Origin: an uncultured Collinsella sp.
GTDB lineage: Bacteria; Actinomycetota; Coriobacteriia; Coriobacteriales; Coriobacteriaceae
Length of the DNA stretch: 64,000 nt
NCBI GenBank assembly: GCA_900754445.1
Contig: CAAECW010000041.1
Location: 1 to 64,000 of the forward strand
Reading direction: 5' to 3'
The notes beneath the pieces were generated by a model. It searched no databases, was not told the DNA's origin, and worked only from the letters and a program-made list of their open reading frames with translations. Shown here one piece after another: positions 50,466 through 57,388 of the stretch. The position numbers were made by a program, and so were the translations under genes. The number at the start of each line of letters is the position of its first letter. The first letter of the stretch is position 1.

Positions 50466-51575
50466 TTACGCTGGTTTGAGCCCAAAGCACGCTCGGAGCG
50501 TATTCAGCAGAGCATCTTGCCTCTTTCGACGAGCCTCTACGCGATTCTGATATCGCTTACCCATACGCTGGTGGATGCGCCATGCGAGTGCTTCCATCGC
50601 TTCCATGTCGCAGAGCATTTCGTTGTTGACCGTCGCGACCTCGATTCCCATAGTAATCAAGCCCGTGTTGCGTTTTTCATCATGGATACGTCCCCTCCGG
50701 GAGGAATGGCCCAGCTCACCGTTGTATTCCAGGTCAAACTGGGCTGCTTCCTGATACGCATCGCAAACTGCATGCGGCATCCCCGAGATTGCCCGCGCGC
50801 GGTCATCGAACTCGATCTTGTAGTCAGTCTTAAAGGGACCGCAGGCAAATCCGCCATAGGAAAACGGAAGCGAAAACAGAGCGAGCATGATGCACTCCAT
50901 GGGCGAGCGCGGGTTTTCTGACAAGTAGGGACACAGACGCTGCAGTTGTTTGGCCGCATTCCCCTTGCATACCGCGAGGTAATCTGCCAGACGATCGGGC
51001 GTCAGCACCGGCTCAACCTCAAAGTAGCCCACGTCTGCTGGCTGGTCCTTGTCCTTTGCAAGTTTATTCGTAACGGGCGAGGTGTAGGGAGGCAGATACT
51101 TCCCGCGGTCACTCAGCGAAATCTTAGAGCACAGCTCCTGGGCCAGGGCAAATGCCTGGATACAGCCGACCTCGCGCGCGACGGCTACGCAAAGGGCCTC
51201 GGGAGATTGACTGTACACCCCCGGTTCCACCTCTAGAATCGAGCCGGCGGGCAACTCGGAGCATACGGACCAGCTCACGCCAAGAATACGGCGGCGCTGC
51301 GCCGCAGATCCCACCAGCAAGCAAAGATCTTCTTGCACCTCGCCGCTTGCGGCCCCAATCCGCACCAAGTCGGGAAGATAGATGTCCTCGGTCGAGGGCG
51401 ACGACGTGCGCAGCACATGGCGCTCTTCATCGGGATCAAGGTCCCTCCAGCTTATGTAGCCCATCTGCCGGCGCTCGGAGCGCATCATGCGTAGCGCCGA
51501 GGCGCCTGTTAGGATTACGGAAGCCGCTAGCTGTTCGCTTGTCGGCTCGTTGCGCCGCTCAATCTTCACTGCCAC
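50466..51575 (-). CDS. Hypothetical protein with PD-(D/E)xK-nuclease-like C terminus
   Basis: A 369-residue protein of uncertain role. The C-terminal third has SPMECIMLALFSLP, then FDLEYNGELGHS with Asp281, Glu283 and His291, followed by DEKRNTGLITMGIEV. This pattern resembles the Vsr/DUF559-type nuclease fold (D-x-E-Y-x-G, H, then R...L...G). The N-terminal two thirds resemble the layout of AbiEi-like or regulator-linked proteins but without a clear domain. The start GTG 51575 (GGGGTGG ribosome site) lies 10 bases after comF, so the genes are co-transcribed. A DNA-processing role next to competence gene comF is plausible but inferred. Confidence 0.6.
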   Translation of the reverse strand: MAVKIERRNEPTSEQLAASVILTGASALRMMRSERRQMGYISWRDLDPDEERHVLRTSSPSTEDIYLPDLVRIGAASGEVQEDLCLLVGSAAQRRRILGVSWSVCSELPAGSILEVEPGVYSQSPEALCVAVAREVGCIQAFALAQELCSKISLSDRGKYLPPYTSPVTNKLAKDKDQPADVGYFEVEPVLTPDRLADYLAVCKGNAAKQLQRLCPYLSENPRSPMECIMLALFSLPFSYGGFACGPFKTDYKIEFDDRARAISGMPHAVCDAYQEAAQFDLEYNGELGHSSRRGRIHDEKRNTGLITMGIEVATVNNEMLCDMEAMEALAWRIHQRMGKRYQNRVEARRKRQDALLNTLRACFGLKPA

Positions 51576-51585
51576 AAAACCACCC

Positions 51586-52392
51586 CTACCAAACGCGTGC
51601 GATAGCGAGGCCATCAACGGCCGCGGCACCGGCGCGCTTGAGTTCCGCCGAAGCCGCGGCCATCGTCGCGCCCGTGGTGATAACGTCATCGATAAGCAGC
51701 AGGCGGCGGCCGTGCACGTCCTCAACCGTCTCATACATGCCTTGGGCACGCTCGCGGCGCTCCTCACGACCGAGTTCGCGCTGGTCGCCATGGCCGTACT
51801 TGACCAGGGCGTCCAGCAACGGCACGCCCGACAGCTCGCAAAATGGGCGCGCAGTGGCCTCCATATGATCGAAACCACGCCGCCGAAACGCTGCCGCCGT
51901 CGCAGGCACAAACACCACCGCATCCGCACCGGACAGCACACCTCCATAGCGATCGGGCGCTACGACCTGGGCATGCAGGGCGGTGTCGTAGAGCAGCTCC
52001 GCCAGATACGGAGCCAGACGTCGCTCGCCCGCATCCTTGTACGCTTTAATGATGCGCGGCAGCGGATGCGCATAGACGGCGCACGCCAGGCAGCGGTCGA
52101 GCGCCTCCGCCATTGCCGAAGACGTGCCCTCGACCGAACACTCAGTGCACAGCAAATCCCCAAACGGGGCGCCACATCGGGTGCAGCTATGACGTGGGTC
52201 GATGAGCGTGAGCGCGGCCAGGCAGTCTTGGCAAATAAGCGCACCGGCGCGCTCGCAGCCGGTACATCGTGTTGGCGACAATGCCTCGAGCGCCTCGTAC
52301 GTCGCGCGCTCGGCAAACGGTAGCAATTCGTCCGCAAACGGTAGGGCACCAGCACTCTGCAGACGGCTCAATATGTTCAGATGGCTCTTCAA
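51586..52392 (-). CDS. comF: ComF family phosphoribosyltransferase-like protein
   Basis: ComF proteins assist uptake of transforming DNA; the fold is a PRPP-type phosphoribosyltransferase. The 268 residues have an N-terminal zinc-binding cluster (CTGCERAGALICQDC, CTRCGAPFGDLLCTEC) and the C-terminal PRPP loop LLLIDDVITTGAT. The only start with a ribosome site is TTG 52392, read through GGAGGG that lies within the hairpin at 52396-52431. It is followed by the nuclease-like gene. Confidence 0.87.
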   Translation of the reverse strand: MKSHLNILSRLQSAGALPFADELLPFAERATYEALEALSPTRCTGCERAGALICQDCLAALTLIDPRHSCTRCGAPFGDLLCTECSVEGTSSAMAEALDRCLACAVYAHPLPRIIKAYKDAGERRLAPYLAELLYDTALHAQVVAPDRYGGVLSGADAVVFVPATAAAFRRRGFDHMEATARPFCELSGVPLLDALVKYGHGDQRELGREERRERAQGMYETVEDVHGRRLLLIDDVITTGATMAAASAELKRAGAAAVDGLAIARVW

Positions 52393-52395
52393 GAC

Positions 52396-52431
52396 ACAAC
52401 CCTCCCTACGCTCGATCGCAGGGAGGGTTGT
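52396..52431 (-). terminator. Hairpin after ricT that also contains the comF ribosome site
   Basis: ACAACCCTCCCT (52396-52407) pairs perfectly with AGGGAGGGTTGT (52420-52431). It lacks a T-run on the minus strand. The distal arm on the transcript carries AGGGAGGG, the comF Shine-Dalgarno. Confidence 0.65.
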
Positions 52432-52494
52432 TGATTCGGCGCTATGATACCCCGATGCGCTCGGGGCAAGGCGGGTTAAATCCGCTCGCGGGCG

Positions 52495-54195
52495 TTATTC
52501 GCCGGCGGGCGGTTGTGGTGTGGACGAAGACGGGGTCGAGCCCTCGCCACCATCCTGGCGCGGCTTGCGGGAACGGCGACGGCGACGGCGCTTTTGACCC
52601 TGGTCGGCCGAGCCCTCGCCACCGCGATCCTCGCGCGGCTCGCGCTCGTCGCGAGCGGCGCCACGCGAAGCCTTGGCAGCCGCTCCCCCGCCATCTCCGG
52701 GACGACGGCGCGTGACCTTGACCTCGCCATCCGAGACCTGATCGGCCACGGAGGGCACTGAGGGCTTCTGTTGCGCGCCCGAGGAATGGCGACGGCGCGG
52801 ACGCGGCGCGCGCTCCTCCTCGCCACGTGACTTGCCGCCCTTGTCGGCAGGCGCATCGGAGGCCGAGGGGCCCTTGGAAGCGGCACCAGCCTCGCGAGCA
52901 GCTGCGGCGCGGAAGGCGTCCTCGCGCTCCTCGCTCGACAGATGACGGCGGCGGCGACGTGTGGGGTTCATGCCACCGCCGCGATTCTGCTGCTGGGGCT
53001 GCTGAACCTCGCGCTCGCGAGAGGCGTTCTTGCCCGCGGCTGCAGCCTCGGTAGCATCGCCCGAGCCCGCGCGCTTGCGGCGGCGACGGCCATCGGCCGC
53101 CCCCTCGGCCTCGGGCGCCTCGGCCTTGCCACGACCCTTTCCGCGGCCACGACCCTCGCCCTGGCCCTGAGCGGTGCGCGCATCGGATTCGGCATCGCGA
53201 CGACGGCGCTTGGGCATCGAAGTGCCGGCCAGACGGTCGGCACTCGACAGGCCATCGCCCACGTCGACGCCGTTCTCGCGATCGAGCTCCATGAGCGCCA
53301 GGCGCATCTCGGGCGACTCAATACGCTCGAGCACGTCGCGCGTCACGCAATCGGGGCGGCAGTTGCAGCCCTGCTCGGCGGCCTTCTTTTTGCAGCCCTC
53401 CGAGCACGTCATATCGGCCAGGTTGACCTTAAAGACTTTGCCGTTCTCCAGGCGCAGCACCAGCTGCTCACGCGGCGTGTCATATTCCTGAATACGCGCC
53501 TTGCCAAGCGGCGTATCGATGAGCGTCTTCTTTTTAGGCGCACGGCTCTTAAAGTCCTTGTACGCCTCGAACTCATAACGCAGGCAGCACATCAGGCGGC
53601 CGCAAACGCCGCTAATCTTGGACGAGTTGAGCGGTAGGTCCTGCTCTTTTGCCATGCGGATCGAGACGGGCTCAAACTGTCCGCCAAAGCGCGTGCAACA
53701 GAGCTCCTGGCCGCACTGGGCATAGCCGCCCACCAGGCGGGTCTCGTCGCGCACGCCGATCTGGCGCATGTCGACGCGAATATGCAGCGTCGAGGACAGA
53801 TCCTTGACGAGCTGGCGAAAATCGACGCGCTCCTCGGCCGCAAAGTAGAACACGGCCTTCTCGCCGCCAAACAGGTACTCGACGCCGACCGGCTTCATCT
53901 CGAGGTCGAGCTCCTTGACCAGGCGGCGGAAGTCGACCATGGCCTCGTCGCCCTGGATGGCCAGGTCGTCGGCAAGCTGCAGGTCGATGTCGCTCGCCAC
54001 ACGCAGCACGGGCTTGAGCGGCTGACCGATCTCATCTTGCGGCACCTCAAAGGGATCGGCAGTGACCAGGCCGATCTCGGTTCCGCGCTCGGTGGAGCAA
54101 ATGGCATAATCGGCCTCGAGGATATCCAGATCCTGCGGATCGAACCACAGGTCGCGCGAGGCGTAGGTAAACTTAACGGGTACGACTAACGGCAT
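52495..54195 (-). CDS. ricT: RicT/YaaT-family PSP1-domain protein with long basic tail
   Basis: RicT is a subunit of the Y-complex that modulates RNase Y and carries Fe-S clusters with partners. Residues about 1-290 form the PSP1 core with the Cys pairs QCGQELCCTRFG and GVCGRLMCCLRYEF and a later KKKAAEQGCNCRPDC. The remaining 270 or so residues are a low-complexity Arg/Gly/Ala/Glu-rich extension, ending TPQPPAGE, that is absent from typical RicT (about 275 residues). It overlaps holB by 10 bases, in the usual tmk-holB-ricT order. The tail may bind RNA; that is inference. Confidence 0.85.
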   Translation of the reverse strand: MPLVVPVKFTYASRDLWFDPQDLDILEADYAICSTERGTEIGLVTADPFEVPQDEIGQPLKPVLRVASDIDLQLADDLAIQGDEAMVDFRRLVKELDLEMKPVGVEYLFGGEKAVFYFAAEERVDFRQLVKDLSSTLHIRVDMRQIGVRDETRLVGGYAQCGQELCCTRFGGQFEPVSIRMAKEQDLPLNSSKISGVCGRLMCCLRYEFEAYKDFKSRAPKKKTLIDTPLGKARIQEYDTPREQLVLRLENGKVFKVNLADMTCSEGCKKKAAEQGCNCRPDCVTRDVLERIESPEMRLALMELDRENGVDVGDGLSSADRLAGTSMPKRRRRDAESDARTAQGQGEGRGRGKGRGKAEAPEAEGAADGRRRRKRAGSGDATEAAAAGKNASREREVQQPQQQNRGGGMNPTRRRRRHLSSEEREDAFRAAAAREAGAASKGPSASDAPADKGGKSRGEEERAPRPRRRHSSGAQQKPSVPSVADQVSDGEVKVTRRRPGDGGGAAAKASRGAARDEREPREDRGGEGSADQGQKRRRRRRSRKPRQDGGEGSTPSSSTPQPPAGE

Positions 54196-55313
54196 TTCAG
54201 TGCCTTCCTGATATCGAACAGCATGACCTCGATGGCCAGCTGGGGAGTAACGTTTCTGGCGATGTTGCGCTCGGCGGTCGCGACTGCCTCGAGCGCCCGG
54301 GTGGCACCCGCAACATTGGTCGCGGCGGCAAGCCGACCGATCGTGTCGCGCACGTCTTCGTTCACCACGTCGGCCGCCTCGTCCTGAAGCGTCAGCAGCA
54401 CGTCGCGCATGAGCGTCCGCGCGCTCGCCAGCGCTTCCATGATACCCGAACGCTCGCGCGCGTTGAGTTCGCGCTTGTTGCGGTCCTCAAGCTGCTTCAA
54501 TGCTCCACGCGACAGGTAGTCGGCGTTTTGCTCGAGCACCTTTTCCTGCGTGGACTTGACCTCGGCGAGCGGCGCCTTAACGGCGACGATGAGCGACTTG
54601 GCGCGGCTGAGCACGTCGGCCTCGTCGGCGGCGATAAGCGAATCGATGGCGCGAACCATCTGACGGCGGGCGTCCTGGCGCTCAGCGCTCTTGAGGAACT
54701 CGATGCCACGCGTGGGGCTTCCCGCCATGGCGACGGCCATGCGGCAACGCGCAGGGTCCTGACCGGTGGCGCGGCTCACGGCCTGCGCGGCGACGGCGGG
54801 CGATACCAGCCGAAACGGCACGCACTGGCAGCGGCTCACGATAGTGGGCAACATCACGTCTGCCGAGGTGCCCAGCAAGATAAACATAACGCCCTCGGGC
54901 GGCTCCTCGAGCGTTTTGAGCAGTGCGTTGGCGGTGTTGGCGCGCAGCTGCTCGGCACGGTCGATGATGTAGACCTTGGCCTTGGCACGGATGGGCGCCA
55001 GCGGCACGTCGTCGAGCAGCTCGCGGGTCTGGGCGATGAGGTAGCCCGTGGCGCTCTCGGGCGTGTAATAGTGCACATCGGGGTGCGTATGGCGGGCGAC
55101 GCGCACGCAGCCATCGCATGAGCCGCAGCCGTCCTGCTCGCACAGGAAGGCTTGGGCGAGCGCCCACGCGGCGTCGAGCTTGCCCGCGCCGAGCGCGCCC
55201 AAGAACAGGTAGGCGTGCGATGCGCGGCCGCTTGCGATGGCGTTGGTCAAAAAGTCGCGCACGCGCTGTTGGGTGTCGAGCTTGGCCAGCAGGCTTGCCT
55301 GAGCGGGGGCCAT
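54186..55313 (-). CDS. holB: DNA polymerase III delta-prime subunit
   Basis: Clamp-loader subunit of 375 residues. It has the AAA+ N-terminal region with a degenerate P-loop (GALGAGKLDAAW; Leu where Thr/Ser is expected), consistent with a non-hydrolysing delta-prime. A zinc-binding cluster uses Cys58, Cys63, Cys66 and Cys69. The sensor-1 region EEPPEGVMFILLGTS and SRCQCVPF follow. It starts one base after the tmk stop and overlaps the ricT start, so all three genes form one operon. Confidence 0.9.
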   Translation of the reverse strand: MAPAQASLLAKLDTQQRVRDFLTNAIASGRASHAYLFLGALGAGKLDAAWALAQAFLCEQDGCGSCDGCVRVARHTHPDVHYYTPESATGYLIAQTRELLDDVPLAPIRAKAKVYIIDRAEQLRANTANALLKTLEEPPEGVMFILLGTSADVMLPTIVSRCQCVPFRLVSPAVAAQAVSRATGQDPARCRMAVAMAGSPTRGIEFLKSAERQDARRQMVRAIDSLIAADEADVLSRAKSLIVAVKAPLAEVKSTQEKVLEQNADYLSRGALKQLEDRNKRELNARERSGIMEALASARTLMRDVLLTLQDEAADVVNEDVRDTIGRLAAATNVAGATRALEAVATAERNIARNVTPQLAIEVMLFDIRKALKCR

Positions 55314-55314
55314 A

Positions 55315-55998
55315 TTACTCGGCCTCCTGGGCTAGCGCGGCAGCGACGGCATCCTGGGAAATGTGGAGGCCGTAGGCGCAAACCTGCTCAACCGTCTGCG
55401 CGAAGACGTCCTCGATGGACGCGGTCGCGTCGATGAGCTTTACGCGGTTTGGTTCCTCGGCGGCAATGGCGCAAAATCCCTGGTAGACGCGCTCTTGGAA
55501 GGCCATGCCCTTAGCCTCCATGCGATCTGCCGCACCACGGGCTGCCATGCGCAGCGCCGCCTGCTCGGGCGTGATGTGGTAGACGAGTGTGAGCGCCGGG
55601 TGCGTACCCGCGACGGCCAGGTTGTTGGCATCGCGCACCATCTGACGATCGAGGCCGTCGGCAAACGCCTGATAGCAGGTCGTGGAATCGTAGAAGCGGT
55701 CGCACAGGACCACCTTGCCGGCCGCGAGGGCGGGCGCGATAACCTCATGCACTAGCTGGGCACGGGCGGCCTCATACAGCAGCAGCTCGCAAGTGTCGCC
55801 CATCGCCGTATTGGCGGGGTCGAGCAGCAGAGCACGGATCTTTTCGCTGATGGCGGTACCGCCCGGCTCGCGCAGGCTCACAACCTGGTAGCCAGCGAGT
55901 TCGAGCGCGCGGGCAAGCAGGCGCGCCTGCGTGGACTTGCCGGCGCCATCGACGCCCTCGAGCGTGATAAAGCTATGTTGAGCGGGCTCAAAAGCCAT
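55315..55998 (-). CDS. tmk: Thymidylate kinase
   Basis: Phosphorylates dTMP to dTDP. The 227-residue P-loop protein has EGVDGAGKST (about residues 14-23), SLREPGGTAISEKIR for dTMP binding and the DRFYDSTTCYQ motif. Length and motifs are normal. First gene of the tmk-holB-ricT operon; a palindromic repeat (56108-56176) lies in its upstream region. Confidence 0.95.
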   Translation of the reverse strand: MAFEPAQHSFITLEGVDGAGKSTQARLLARALELAGYQVVSLREPGGTAISEKIRALLLDPANTAMGDTCELLLYEAARAQLVHEVIAPALAAGKVVLCDRFYDSTTCYQAFADGLDRQMVRDANNLAVAGTHPALTLVYHITPEQAALRMAARGAADRMEAKGMAFQERVYQGFCAIAAEEPNRVKLIDATASIEDVFAQTVEQVCAYGLHISQDAVAAALAQEAE

Positions 55999-56107
55999 GG
56001 GCGCAGCCCCTTCCTACAAGGCGCGTAAATGCAGATATATCAACCAAGCCATGATACCCCAGTGCTCGGCGCGTCCCAAATCCAACCTAGCCATCGAGGC
56101 ATCCCCG

Positions 56108-56176
56108 AAGTTGCGGTGAAATAGGGACTGATTGAAGCTCTGAGACCGCCAAACAGTCCCTATTTCACCGCAACTT
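56108..56176. repeat. 69-bp palindromic repeat, copy 2 of 3
   Basis: Perfect 23-bp arms: AAGTTGCGGTGAAATAGGGA with CTG at its inner end (56108-56130) and the exact inverse at 56154-56176. It lies in the divergent gap between tmk and the zinc-ribbon gene. Confidence 0.85.
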
Positions 56177-56244
56177 ATGATGGGGAATTTTGTACGCTGG
56201 GTATAATCGTCGTATTGCATTGAAATGTGGCGAAAGGAGTGGCA

Positions 56245-57225
56245 ATGTCTCGGTATTGCGCCTCGTGCGGCAAGCTTCTTGCAGATGATGCCAAGTTCTG
56301 CACCTCATGCGGTGCACCCGTTGAGCAGACAACCGCAAGCAATGGCCAACCCGCGTTTGAGCAGACCGGCTCCCTCGATACGTCGCAAACCAAACCGGAC
56401 GACCCCCTCGCCTATCGCCCCGACCCCGTTGCCGGCCCCGCAGCGGTCGAAACGACGCAGCGCATACCCGTCGCGGGCACCCCGGCCCAACAACAACCGG
56501 CGTCTGCGTACGCGTCTGATTCACCGCAGGCCCCCGCCGCAAAAAAGAGCGCTACCAGGGCGCTTGTCGCCGTTATCGTTGTGCTGGTGGCAATCATCAT
56601 CGCCCTGGTCATTTTCTTTGTGATCAAGCCTTTCGACAACGCTGCCACGCAGACGACTGCCGAGGTTACTAAGCTGCACCATGATGTTGACGCTGATGAC
56701 CTCAAGCCTCTCGGCGACCCCAATAGCCTCTACGACGATGACGATGACGACGAGGACGGCGGCGAAGCGACGCTCTCCGAGCAGAACCTCTACCGTCGCC
56801 TGAGCGAATACTACGATCTGCTCGAAGATCTCGATAGCCAGGTCCGTGCCTGCGCAGAGGCGTTCAATGGCAGCTATCTGGCAGAAGATCGCACCGCCCG
56901 TCAAAATCTCGCCGACGTCGCCGAGCGCACGGAAGACACCATCGAGCAGTACTACGATATCGTCGAGGACCTGGATGTCCCCATGAGCTCTAAGAACTAC
57001 AGTTCCTGGAAAGACATCGTTGCCCTGTATGACGACCTGGACAACCGCATCGACGCGATCTGCGATGCCTGGGAGATCAGCCTAAAGTACGCAAAGCCCG
57101 CGGACCATAAGGACGAAATCGTGGCGCCGCTGGCACGCGACAACGAGCCGGGAACCAACAGCAACAAGTACCGTCAGGACTTTGAGGACCGCTATCCCGG
57201 CGCCAAGCCCGTCGAGGTGAAGTAA
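56245..57225 (+). CDS. Zinc-ribbon single-pass membrane protein
   Basis: Function unknown. The 326-residue protein begins with a zinc ribbon (Cys5, Cys8, Cys19, Cys22), then a Pro/Gln-rich linker, a membrane helix at about 104-127 and an extracytoplasmic acidic, helical domain (YDDDDDDEDGG, then ten-residue-scale heptad-like helices). ATG 56245 has AAAGGAG 5 bases before. Proteins of this layout are common in actinobacteria and Firmicutes as envelope-linked unknowns. It is flanked on both sides by copies of the same palindromic repeat. Confidence 0.8.
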   Translation: MSRYCASCGKLLADDAKFCTSCGAPVEQTTASNGQPAFEQTGSLDTSQTKPDDPLAYRPDPVAGPAAVETTQRIPVAGTPAQQQPASAYASDSPQAPAAKKSATRALVAVIVVLVAIIIALVIFFVIKPFDNAATQTTAEVTKLHHDVDADDLKPLGDPNSLYDDDDDDEDGGEATLSEQNLYRRLSEYYDLLEDLDSQVRACAEAFNGSYLAEDRTARQNLADVAERTEDTIEQYYDIVEDLDVPMSSKNYSSWKDIVALYDDLDNRIDAICDAWEISLKYAKPADHKDEIVAPLARDNEPGTNSNKYRQDFEDRYPGAKPVEVK

Positions 57226-57242
57226 TCCCAACAACTGATCAA

Positions 57243-57311
57243 AACTTGCGGTGAAATAGGGATTAATTAGGCCTTTTGCCAGCAAAAACAGTCCCTATTT
57301 CACCGCAACTT
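57243..57311. repeat. 69-bp palindromic repeat, copy 3 of 3
   Basis: Left arm CTTGCGGTGAAATAGGGA (from about 57245) and right arm AGTCCCTATTTCACCGCAACT (57290-57310). It lies between the convergent zinc-ribbon gene and topA. Confidence 0.82.
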
Positions 57312-57388
57312 AGAAGTGGGGCCGGGCGCGCATTTGCATTTGCGTGCCCGGCCCCGCCGCGTCTATATGTGCTCGGATATGTGCTCGG

